From assembly GCA_002683155.1 (NCBI GenBank), contig NYST01000020.1, positions 1 through 8,771 on the forward strand: a stretch of DNA of 8,771 bases, in the 5' to 3' direction. How positions within the stretch are numbered: the stretch's first letter is position 1; each line of letters starts with the position of its first letter. A program made the position numbers and the translations under genes. The notes beneath the pieces are model-generated. The model saw nothing but the letters and a program-made list of their open reading frames with translations. It was not told the DNA's origin and did no database searches. Of the stretch, positions 1 to 6,541 are shown in pieces. The DNA is from Methanobacteriota archaeon (GTDB taxonomy: Archaea; Thermoplasmatota; Poseidoniia; Poseidoniales; Thalassarchaeaceae).

Positions 1-1
1 A

Positions 2-346
2 GGAGATTCGGATCTCTGGCTAGTTGACGATGAGGTGTCTGCAAACAAATTGATTGGAAACTACTGGATGTATCTGTTCTACATAGGTTGCTGCATAGGG
101 TCCCCAGTTGGTCTGGTTGGGATAGTGCTAGCCATCATGGTGTGGACGGACAAAAGAAAGATGCCTGACCAATTCGTAATAATTGAAAATGGGAGTGTGA
201 TTATGGATGACGTCCAAAATGAGATTTCTGTATCCGGAGTTCCTGAAGAAGCCCCCCGCCCGTTCGTAGTAGTCGAAACTCAGGGGCCAGACGCAACTCA
301 AGAGGAGCCTGTTGATGAAACCTGGAAGGGATGGGACGAGGGTTGA
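2..346 (+). CDS. C-terminal part of a small membrane protein, 5' end outside the window
   Basis: The frame is open from base 2 to the TGA at 344-346. The only in-frame start codon near the left edge is GTG at 35, which has no separate ribosome binding site: the GAGGTG there overlaps the start itself. Residues encoded before it (GDSDLWLVDDE) read like normal protein, so the gene probably begins upstream of the window. If GTG 35 is the true start, the product is 103 residues. Downstream of it come one or two hydrophobic segments (about residues 9-37 from that GTG: YWMYLFYIGCCIG and then PVGLVGIVLAIMVW), a basic stop-transfer cluster (TDKRK), and an acidic tail of about 60 residues rich in E, D and P. 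This suggests a membrane anchor with a soluble cytoplasmic tail. I do not recognise the family. The next gene on the strand starts 80 bases later behind its own promoter. Confidence 0.6.
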   Translation, partial: GDSDLWLVDDEVSANKLIGNYWMYLFYIGCCIGSPVGLVGIVLAIMVWTDKRKMPDQFVIIENGSVIMDDVQNEISVSGVPEEAPRPFVVVETQGPDATQEEPVDETWKGWDEG

Positions 347-382
347 CAGAAAACCAAGTTTTCTCCATTATCATCTAGATTG

Positions 383-392
383 GGTTTTTAGA
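383..392 (+). promoter_or_regulatory. Candidate TATA box of the SurR-like regulator gene
   Basis: The T-rich stretch GGTTTTTAGA contains TTTTTA at 385-390. In archaea the TATA centre lies about 25-27 bases before the transcription start, which would put the start near 413-415. That gives a very short leader before the start codon at 424 or 427. The predicted transcription start falls inside the palindrome at 401-425. Confidence 0.4.
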
Positions 393-400
393 GGGTGTTG

Positions 401-425
401 ACTACCCAACCTTGAGTTGGTAAGT
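401..425. promoter_or_regulatory. Interrupted palindrome, candidate operator of the adjacent regulator
   Basis: The arms ACTACCCAAC (401-410) and GTTGGTAAGT (416-425) match as an inverted repeat at 8 of 10 positions, around a 5-base spacer CTTGA. The inner arms CCAAC/GTTGG pair perfectly. The site abuts the regulator's start codon and overlaps the predicted transcription start, a position suited to autorepression. It contains AAC-n5-GTT, part of the published Pyrococcus SurR consensus GTTn3AACn5GTT; the first GTT is missing (CTA instead). Binding by the neighbouring protein is inferred. Confidence 0.45.
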
Positions 426-426
426 G

Positions 427-1158
427 ATGATAGGGTTCGATGAGTCCCTCAGCATCCTGGAGAATCCAACTAGACGAGAGATTCTCAGACACTTGGTCAA
501 AGAGCCTCACTACCCACTTCAACTATCGGAATTACTCGATGTGAGCCAACAGGCGGTAGTCAAACATCTCAAGGTTCTAGAGGAAGCCGGTTTCGTAGAT
601 TCTGAAACTAAGAAATCAGACAGGGGCGGCCCACCAAAGAAGGTTTACAGGGTGAATCAGTCATTTTCGATTCGCTTGGACTTAGGGCCAGATCTGTTTA
701 GGGCAGAGCATAGAAAGATGCCGAAAGGAATGCGACTGTCTGGAAGTCTGCCTAGTGATCTACAGAATGTTGTTGGGAGGATTGGAGGTAGGAAGACCCT
801 ACCCCTAGTTGATGCCATGGGGATTCTGTCAGAGTTGGATGCGGCTTTAGAGAACGTTGACAGGCAGAGGGACTCGATAATTGCACTCCATCAGCAGGTG
901 ATGCACAAAGTGTCTCCAAGTGTTGATCAGAGTTTCGAGTCTTATGAGGAGAGGCAACTCGCACATGCCATGATGAGACACCCTAGGAGGCCATTGGACC
1001 TGGATGCATTCTCTCAGGGGATGCGGATCCAGTCAATACACGCTGAGAAGATGATGGATACTCTAAGGGATCGACTGATGCGGGACTTCGCGACTAGTTC
1101 AGGAACTTTTGTTTCTGGAAGAGACTCGATGCCCCTGCCATGGTGGATGGCCAAGTAG
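427..1158 (+). CDS. SurR-like ArsR-family winged-helix transcriptional regulator lacking cysteines
   Basis: This is a DNA-binding regulator of 243 residues from ATG 427 (244 if GTG 424 is used; the two codons are adjacent). An N-terminal ArsR-type winged helix spans about residues 5-80: ILENPTRREILRHL starts it, LSELLDVSQQAVVKHLKVLEEAGFV is the helix-turn-helix with recognition helix, and RGGPPKKVYRVN is the wing. The following SFSIRLDLGPDLF segment, and the total length, resemble Pyrococcus SurR (about 230 residues), a regulator of hydrogen and sulfur metabolism. SurR senses redox state through a CxxC pair in its helix-turn-helix region. Here that region reads VKEPHYP and the whole protein has no cysteine, so it cannot use that switch. 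The C-terminal half is helical, with a possible second DNA-binding or dimer segment near residues 190-220. Family assignment is good; target genes and ligand are unknown. A palindrome just upstream suggests autoregulation. Confidence 0.88.
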   Translation: MIGFDESLSILENPTRREILRHLVKEPHYPLQLSELLDVSQQAVVKHLKVLEEAGFVDSETKKSDRGGPPKKVYRVNQSFSIRLDLGPDLFRAEHRKMPKGMRLSGSLPSDLQNVVGRIGGRKTLPLVDAMGILSELDAALENVDRQRDSIIALHQQVMHKVSPSVDQSFESYEERQLAHAMMRHPRRPLDLDAFSQGMRIQSIHAEKMMDTLRDRLMRDFATSSGTFVSGRDSMPLPWWMAK

Positions 1159-1159
1159 G

Positions 1160-4100
1160 TCAGAAGACCATGTCGTCATCATCGGAGCCGGGTAAAAGGC
1201 TACTCAACTCTGAGAACCTCGCTAGGGCCTCTACACGCCTGCCCCAGATCACGTAACCCGCAACACCGAAGAGGGAGAAGGTGGCTCCAAGGATTATAGT
1301 TGGCACTGCAAACCTGACGACTAGTTCCCTCCCGACGTCGAGTGCGCCTAGAGGTGATTTCATGTTCCCAATCCTCTGTATGTTGTTGTTTTCGTCGGTC
1401 TCTACGATAGTGTTGTCAGGGTCAACCACCACTACAATGTCGTGATTACCGGGCTCGACCATGTATAGCAGGGTGATTGGGTCTGACTGACCTGTGTCCG
1501 ACTGACCTATTGGCATAATGGCGTTGACGATCTGCCTGTAGACGATGTTCTCTTCTTTGCAGCCGTTCCTCTTAATGTCTGACTCCGACTGGTCCTTGCA
1601 GAGGATAATGTTCACATCGGTAGCATGGGCATTGCCCCTGTTTGTGATTAGGACGTTGATGGAAAGCATTTCCCCGATTGCTGCCTCTTTATCTGGGGCA
1701 ATGACACTCTCAAGGACCAAATCAGGAGCTCTTAGGCGCATCTCGAGAATCTGTTCATTGTTATCACAATCCGGAGGTAGATTGTCGGGGAATCCGTCTG
1801 AATTGCTATCTATGGTGCACGAGTCAGTCCAAACTTCGGTTTCATCGAAATCGCCACCCTCATCGGATGATCCGTGCATAGAGAGCACTTTGATTCCCAG
1901 GTTCCTATCAGTCAGAGACGCGTCTGGAGCGACTGTTACGATTACCACCAGTTGGAGCGTGGTGTATGGCTGCATCATGGGTAGGGTTAGTGTGTTAGCA
2001 GCAGTGACATAGCAGTATTGAGGGCCGTCTCCTTGCGACAACTGCTGAGTGACTTGGTTCTCTTCCTCTACAGTTAGTTCCACGCATGGCTTCTCTAAGG
2101 GGAACTCGGTTCCGAATCCCTCTATCAGGGCATAATCTATCTCCCATGTGCTTAGAGATCCGAGGCCGGGTCTGACAGACCAGACATTCGTTACATCGTC
2201 ATAGGTATGGTTGTGTATTGTTGGTTGGTCCTCGACATTGCCGAAGTTGGAGACGTTTAGTGTGTATCTGACTATTCTGCTTGGTGCAGTTGTCTTGATT
2301 TTGCTCTCAACCGTTGGATCAAGTGAGATCTGCATATCATGGAATTCTATGATAGTGGCCCGGATTACAATCTGATCCTGTAGCTTTGTCCCCTCACACG
2401 GATCCTCGGTGCAGGGGAATGGCTCCTCGCTAAGTACGTTGAAGGTGATGGTGTATTCACCTGCTAGGGTCTGCACGGGTACATTGATGGAAATTGGAAC
2501 TGTCTGAGCCTCGTCCCTGTCCAATTCCTCGAAAAGAATCCTAGGGATGTCCATATCCCATACGTGAGCACCTCCCTGGCTATCTACAATTGACTCGATG
2601 GTGATATCGTACCTGTCCTGGCCGTTTCCTAGGTTCGAGACTGTTGTATTCATCTGATAGGATTGCCCTGGATAAAGATCGACAATGGTTTCTGGGACGG
2701 TCGCCTCGAGTTCGTACCTCTGGACTACGTTCGTTAGGATGAGGACTGAATCACGTACCTTTGGAGTGCCGTCTAGGTGTGCTCGTACTGTTATTGATTC
2801 GCCGATTCCAGAGGTTGCGTTGAATGGGGAGCACATCTCAGCAGTTACGGTGTAGGTAGTCCCTACTTGGGCCCAATAAATGTCCTGAACGGCTGAAGAT
2901 GGGCTTCCAGGCCACTCGGAGAAGTCAAGGTCTATCGTCCAATGATCGAACCTCCATGAGTTGATGTCTGCATCCGCAGGCCTATCCATCGGGGCACCGG
3001 GAGTCGTGAATACAATATGACCAGGAGTGAAGTATTTGTTTACTTGAATCGGGAAGCTAGCACACTCTCCTGGGAGGACATACAACTTCGTATCCCCTAT
3101 GTCAAAGACAATGTTCCCGGTAGTCCTGATTGAGACGTTGATCCACAGCTCTAGGACGTCAAATGTCCCTCTATCGACAGAAAGAACCGGTTCACCCGTT
3201 GACCAACCCTTCAGATATATGGCGAATGTACCAGGATCCTGTGATTCCGGTACGCTTACCTTCAGATTTCTTGTGACCGACTGTCCGGGATCAAGAGAGA
3301 TTCGGAGGGGGAAGTCTATGCCCCATCCAAAAGGCAACGACCATTCATTCTGGCCATCCAAAGTAGCAGGGTCGTAGAATGCGAAGGTGTCATACACGTT
3401 CCCAGTATTCTTGATTGAAATCGAGAAAACCGCTGACTTTCCTTGCTCGACATCCACTTGGTAGTGGCTAGTGTCGAGTTCTATTCCATGGACTACGTCC
3501 ATTAGGGTCAGGAGGGTTAGTTTGTTGCGAATCGCTGGATCCTTTGCAGAAGTAGCGATGATGCTGATTTGGGCCAATTCATCGTCTTTCGCCTGATAAA
3601 TCGTGGGGGTTCTGACTCTGAGGTAAAGTGGGTCTATGGCCCCACCATCAAGGAAAACAGGGGTTGAGTCGAATATGGGTGTATTGTTGGTCGTGTAGAA
3701 AAGAGTGGCAGTCCAGTTGTTAGGAACACCCTCCATGGTAATTGTAAACGTGTCTCTGACTAGCTCCGCGGGCCCTGGAGTAGGGTTAGCGATTGTAAGA
3801 TTGAAGGTTGTAAGTTCGCCAGGTTCGATTGTGTGATAGAATGTCTCAGCATCAGCAGGGCACTCGTATGGGTATCCCTCTATGTTTGCATTTGTTCGGA
3901 TTTTATTATCACAAGCCAGAGAGAGGTCAACTAGGCCTGTAAGCACATGGACATAGCAGAGGGTCCACTTGTTTGCATTCGAGCCATCCCAGTCACATCT
4001 CTTGTCGGACCAACCTATGTGTGCCCCACTACCGAGATCATTGGCAAATGCAGGAGGCATCCCTCTGTCAAGATTGAAATCGGGGAACAAGTGATGTCCT

Positions 4101-6433
4101 GCTGCAGTATTGCATTCGGGCACACACATTGCTGGGCCGAGTTTGTCAGAAGTCCAATTGGTGACTGCTTGGACCTCCCATGGATCAAGGACTGAAGATG
4201 CTGCGGAATTCAAAGGGAATCCTTGTGGGTACTTCTCGTTGGTATTGTTCAGCCTAGCGTACATTATTGTCTCCTGCCACTCTGTGAAACTATAGTCAAT
4301 CCAAGATAGGTGTACGTTGTCGAAAGAATCGGTAAGAATCTGTGGGGCCACAGAGCTGGGTGCAAATGGGTATTCTTCTGAGGCTCCTTCGCATTGTTCC
4401 GGGGTCGAGATTGCGCTAGAAGCAATCTGCTTTATTCCGTATGCAGGCAGGCCGTCTGACACCCCATCCCACTCTGCGGCCCCTCTCAGACGAAGCCTCG
4501 TGTAGTAAATCTCGTAGGCTCCCTCGATATCTATTCCACCAGTAGGACCGTCACAACCAGGATAGAGCCTCCCATCCTGCCAAGCTATGTGAGTATTGCC
4601 GGAGTTATCGAGGGCAATCGATGGGTGTAGACTGTATGCTGGATTGTTGGTAATCTGAGTGTCATTCACCACTACCAGATGCCCATATCCCTGTTCATCT
4701 TCTGAAGGCCCTAGGTCCTCGACATAGTACCCATTCTGATTAGCCTCGGTTCCGGGATCCCCCCTGCTCCAGCCGGGCCAAGGATTCTCCAACAGGGAAT
4801 GAGGATCAAGGACTGTCATGTAAATCTCACGTGAGTTGTTCGTAGCTAGGTAAACCATAGCCTCAACCATGATCTCTAGTTCGGAAGAAGACCCTGCTGT
4901 GGTTGGGAACTGGTACATTTGTCCTTCCGCTGTGGTGGTCCTGGTCGTTGCACCGTTGCATGTTCTAGTATTGAGTCCGGAGCCGACAGGGCACTGAGCC
5001 AGATCCATCATGTAGCTACCAACTGCCGTGTCAGAACCCGCCCAGAGGGGGTATGGCTTAGTCTGGGCCAAAACACACGCGTCATGTGCCTGGTTGATGC
5101 TCGATGTGTCGTCGTTATCCATCGGTGTGCCACCATAGGGGCCCTCATCGGAGATCGGGATCACTACTCTAGTAGCGTTATCATTCCATCGATGATCCAG
5201 TGCTGTTGGGGGGTTTGCAGCTAGCCCTTGCCTACCTTGTACATCCCTATACGAGAGGCATGCCCATGTGGATGCAGGGCCCCAAAACTCGCTGTAGTAC
5301 CCACCATCGGCTGGAAGGCTTGTAGCCTGATTATTGTAAACGACTTCGGTTAGTTCCCTGATGCCGCCAGAGGAGTCGCCTGGCCCTAGTGGGGTGCTTC
5401 TTGGACCTTGGCTGCCTGAGCCGCCAGTCTGGTAGGCATCGGCACAGTTTCCGCTTGTTGCCGCTGCTGGCCAATTCCCGCTAAGTGCATAGAGAGTCTC
5501 GTAAACGCTCATGTTGGCGCTGACCAGCAATGGCTTCAACCCCACGAAATATCCTCCACTGGCGAAGTTTCCTCCGTAGAATACCGCGCACATGTCTGCC
5601 CATTCTGCATTCATCGAGCCGGAGGTATCTATCGGGACGACCATCTCAACCTGACCGCCTCTGGTATCGTCCCATACTATCTGTACGAAGTCGTTGATGT
5701 CTACTGCGATGTCTGGGTGCCCCTTCTGACCAAGGATAGGAGTCAGTAGTGTGCTGTCAATCTCGACAATCACTACTCTAGCTACATGATCCACTGAGAG
5801 CATCTTGTAGAATATCTGTGACTGCTGGTAGTATAACTCCAGAGGTTCGAATGTGTCCTCCCATACGATATGCGGGTTGTTGTCAGAGTCTACGTCAATA
5901 GCGGGCCAATCCCTATTCTGAGGGTTGTTTGCAACTTCGAAGTCGTTTGGCACTACAGACAGTGTCGAGTCTAGTGATGAGTCCCCGTTCTGGTCGTCTA
6001 GTGAGGGGTCAAGTAGAGTATACATGATCTTGTACTGCCCGGCTCTATCAGTCCAAACAACATGGACCATGTCGTCACTGTCCACGGTGACGTCTGGGTG
6101 CCATGCCCTGTGGGCCCCGGGATCAGAGATTTGAGTCTCTGAGATCAGAGTTTCGCCCCTTGGGTCCAGCATCTTGTAATACAGATGGTTCGTATTTCGG
6201 CTCCAGACCACATGTACGTTTCCTTCCGAGTCTGCACCCATGGACATCATTCTGTCGTTATGAACTCCACTCTGGACAACTTCTATTGGATCTGTGATTA
6301 CGATATCGCTAGCACTGGCTGGAGAAGAGAAAGATGCCAGGAGGCTGAGAAGCATCAGCATCACTATCATCGTACCGCTCCTCTTACTAGAGATTCCTTC
6401 ATTGTCGAAGGAACGGTCGTACTGCATCGTCAT
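1160..6433 (-). CDS. Giant membrane-anchored surface protein: beta-propeller with inserted VWA domain, Ig-like/NEW3 repeats and CARDB domain
   Basis: The 1757-residue product is predicted to be exported and held on the cell surface by one C-terminal helix. Order: signal peptide 1-42 (basic, hydrophobic run, SPASAS cleavage region); seven propeller repeats at 67-77, 117-127, 181-191, 244-254, 608-618, 701-711 and 798-808; VWA domain about 262-535; Ig-like/NEW3-type domains about 860-1565; calcium loop 1542-1550; CARDB domain 1569-1688; transmembrane helix about 1705-1730; acidic tail ending DDDDMVF. All 24 cysteines lie in the exported part, which fits disulfides. The open frame continues 61 codons further, but ATG 6433 is chosen because a TATA box lies 26 bases before it, the signal peptide follows soon after, and the longer form would overlap the divergent gene. 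Adhesion or ligand binding is the likely role, inferred from the domains. No catalytic domain was seen. Confidence 0.9.
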   Translation of the reverse strand: MTMQYDRSFDNEGISSKRSGTMIVMLMLLSLLASFSSPASASDIVITDPIEVVQSGVHNDRMMSMGADSEGNVHVVWSRNTNHLYYKMLDPRGETLISETQISDPGAHRAWHPDVTVDSDDMVHVVWTDRAGQYKIMYTLLDPSLDDQNGDSSLDSTLSVVPNDFEVANNPQNRDWPAIDVDSDNNPHIVWEDTFEPLELYYQQSQIFYKMLSVDHVARVVIVEIDSTLLTPILGQKGHPDIAVDINDFVQIVWDDTRGGQVEMVVPIDTSGSMNAEWADMCAVFYGGNFASGGYFVGLKPLLVSANMSVYETLYALSGNWPAAATSGNCADAYQTGGSGSQGPRSTPLGPGDSSGGIRELTEVVYNNQATSLPADGGYYSEFWGPASTWACLSYRDVQGRQGLAANPPTALDHRWNDNATRVVIPISDEGPYGGTPMDNDDTSSINQAHDACVLAQTKPYPLWAGSDTAVGSYMMDLAQCPVGSGLNTRTCNGATTRTTTAEGQMYQFPTTAGSSSELEIMVEAMVYLATNNSREIYMTVLDPHSLLENPWPGWSRGDPGTEANQNGYYVEDLGPSEDEQGYGHLVVVNDTQITNNPAYSLHPSIALDNSGNTHIAWQDGRLYPGCDGPTGGIDIEGAYEIYYTRLRLRGAAEWDGVSDGLPAYGIKQIASSAISTPEQCEGASEEYPFAPSSVAPQILTDSFDNVHLSWIDYSFTEWQETIMYARLNNTNEKYPQGFPLNSAASSVLDPWEVQAVTNWTSDKLGPAMCVPECNTAAGHHLFPDFNLDRGMPPAFANDLGSGAHIGWSDKRCDWDGSNANKWTLCYVHVLTGLVDLSLACDNKIRTNANIEGYPYECPADAETFYHTIEPGELTTFNLTIANPTPGPAELVRDTFTITMEGVPNNWTATLFYTTNNTPIFDSTPVFLDGGAIDPLYLRVRTPTIYQAKDDELAQISIIATSAKDPAIRNKLTLLTLMDVVHGIELDTSHYQVDVEQGKSAVFSISIKNTGNVYDTFAFYDPATLDGQNEWSLPFGWGIDFPLRISLDPGQSVTRNLKVSVPESQDPGTFAIYLKGWSTGEPVLSVDRGTFDVLELWINVSIRTTGNIVFDIGDTKLYVLPGECASFPIQVNKYFTPGHIVFTTPGAPMDRPADADINSWRFDHWTIDLDFSEWPGSPSSAVQDIYWAQVGTTYTVTAEMCSPFNATSGIGESITVRAHLDGTPKVRDSVLILTNVVQRYELEATVPETIVDLYPGQSYQMNTTVSNLGNGQDRYDITIESIVDSQGGAHVWDMDIPRILFEELDRDEAQTVPISINVPVQTLAGEYTITFNVLSEEPFPCTEDPCEGTKLQDQIVIRATIIEFHDMQISLDPTVESKIKTTAPSRIVRYTLNVSNFGNVEDQPTIHNHTYDDVTNVWSVRPGLGSLSTWEIDYALIEGFGTEFPLEKPCVELTVEEENQVTQQLSQGDGPQYCYVTAANTLTLPMMQPYTTLQLVVIVTVAPDASLTDRNLGIKVLSMHGSSDEGGDFDETEVWTDSCTIDSNSDGFPDNLPPDCDNNEQILEMRLRAPDLVLESVIAPDKEAAIGEMLSINVLITNRGNAHATDVNIILCKDQSESDIKRNGCKEENIVYRQIVNAIMPIGQSDTGQSDPITLLYMVEPGNHDIVVVVDPDNTIVETDENNNIQRIGNMKSPLGALDVGRELVVRFAVPTIILGATFSLFGVAGYVIWGRRVEALARFSELSSLLPGSDDDDMVF
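1244..1321 (-). other. C-terminal transmembrane anchor
   Basis: Residues about 1705-1730 form one hydrophobic helix (VVRFAVPTIILGATFSLFGV and following AGYVIW), then the basic GRR and a short tail with DDDD near the end. With the signal peptide this predicts N-terminus outside and C-terminus inside. Confidence 0.75.
1370..1729 (-). other. CARDB domain of the giant surface protein
   Basis: Residues about 1569-1688 begin PDLVLESVIAPDKEAAIGE, continue with INVLITNRGNAHATDVNI, and end with GNHDIVVVVDPDNTIVETDENNN. This is the classic CARDB layout (start 'pDL.v..i', central 'v.N.G...a..v.v', end 'n.V.E.de.NN'). It is a membrane-proximal Ig-like fold common in archaeal and bacterial surface proteins. 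Confidence 0.75.
1739..3856 (-). repeat. Tandem Ig-like (NEW3-type) domains of the giant surface protein
   Basis: Residues about 860-1565 contain diverged domains that share a start pattern of 'G-x-[ST]-x-x-[hydrophobic]-x-x-x-[hydrophobic]-x-N-x-G-[NP]'. Examples are PGELTTFNLTIANPTPG (about 871), QGKSAVFSISIKNTGNV (about 997), PGQSYQMNTTVSNLGNG (about 1255) and PSRIVRYTLNVSNFGNV (about 1384). They end in strands such as SVTRNLKVSVPESQDPGTF and AQTVPISINVPVQTLAGEY. This is the typical form of NPCBM-associated/NEW3 domains in archaeal surface proteins. They probably form a stalk that holds the propeller/VWA head away from the membrane. Domain boundaries are approximate. Confidence 0.65.
1766..1819 (-). 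other. Cysteine-bracketed calcium-loop motif
   Basis: Residues 1539-1556 contain DSNSDGFPD (1542-1550), which fits the D-x-N-x-D-G-x-x-D calcium loop of dockerin/EF-hand/thrombospondin type 3 repeats. Flanking C1539 and C1556 could form a disulfide around it. The motif lies between the Ig-like stalk and the CARDB domain. Calcium binding is inferred from the motif. Confidence 0.55.
3929..6307 (-). repeat. Seven propeller-type repeats in the giant surface protein, interrupted by the VWA domain
   Basis: The pattern [hydrophobic]-D-x-x-x-x-x-H-[hydrophobic]-x-W occurs seven times: residues 67-77 (ADSEGNVHVVW), 117-127 (VDSDDMVHVVW), 181-191 (VDSDNNPHIVW), 244-254 (VDINDFVQIVW), 608-618 (LDNSGNTHIAW), 701-711 (TDSFDNVHLSW) and 798-808 (NDLGSGAHIGW). 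Several repeats are preceded by a HPD/HPS-type turn and followed by a strand resembling IMYTLLDP. The resemblance is to sialidase/BNR-like propeller blades, and seven copies fit a closed seven-bladed propeller. Spacing is about 50-95 residues apart from the gap of about 350 between repeats four and five, which holds the VWA domain. The fold is inferred from the repeat pattern alone. Confidence 0.7.
4829..5650 (-). other. VWA domain inserted in the fourth propeller repeat
   Basis: Residues about 262-535 of the giant protein. The first strand and metal site read VVPIDTSGSMN, with MIDAS motif D269-x-S271-x-S273. A later strand VVIPISDEGP supplies a candidate third metal ligand at D429. The end, GQMYQFPTTAGSSSELEIMVEAMVYLA, matches the usual C-terminal helix of VWA domains. 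A low-complexity Gly/Ser/Pro loop lies at about 335-357, and six cysteines (282, 330, 392, 453, 481, 492) are present. An intact MIDAS suggests metal-dependent ligand binding, as in integrin-type VWA domains. The MIDAS threonine could not be placed with confidence. Confidence 0.72.
6308..6433 (-). other. Signal peptide of the giant surface protein
   Basis: Residues 1-42 hold a charged N-region (KR at 17-18), a hydrophobic core MIVMLMLLSLLASF, and small residues SPASAS before the mature DIVITDP sequence. This is a Sec-type signal peptide pattern, with likely cleavage near residue 42. The N-region is long (about 20 residues); an internal ATG at residue 22 (codon 6370-6368) could be an alternative start. 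Confidence 0.75.
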
Positions 6434-6452
6434 CTTTCGGATTTCTCGAATA

Positions 6453-6463
6453 CTTAATCTAAA
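6453..6463 (-). promoter_or_regulatory. TATA box of the giant surface protein gene (leaderless start)
   Basis: On the minus strand this reads TTTAGATTAAG. Its centre is 26-27 bases before the A of ATG 6433, the normal distance from an archaeal TATA box to the transcription start, so the transcript should begin at or next to the start codon. No Shine-Dalgarno sequence precedes the ATG (ATCCGAAAG), which fits a leaderless mRNA and decides between ATG 6433 and the longer frame. Confidence 0.6.
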
Positions 6464-6491
6464 CCCATTAGCGTCACTTTTTGCAAGTTGC

Positions 6492-6509
6492 TGAATCCTC
6501 GTGGATTCA
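6492..6509. promoter_or_regulatory. 18-bp palindrome in the divergent promoter region
   Basis: TGAATCC and GGATTCA form a perfect 7-bp inverted repeat around TCGT. It lies about 60-76 bases before the giant gene's start and 33-50 bases before ATG 6542 of the divergent gene. That places it upstream of the giant gene's TATA box, where archaeal activators or shared operators are found. It could also form a small RNA hairpin if transcribed. The binding factor is unknown. Confidence 0.4.
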
Positions 6510-6541
6510 TCTGCCGTGAATAAGTTCAAACAACCAATTTG

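Noticed and set aside
1545..6494. Many plus-strand frames of 60-155 codons opposite the giant gene
   Set aside because: They lie fully antisense to a gene with clear domain content, show no recognisable motifs or ribosome sites, and are expected by chance over 5 kb.
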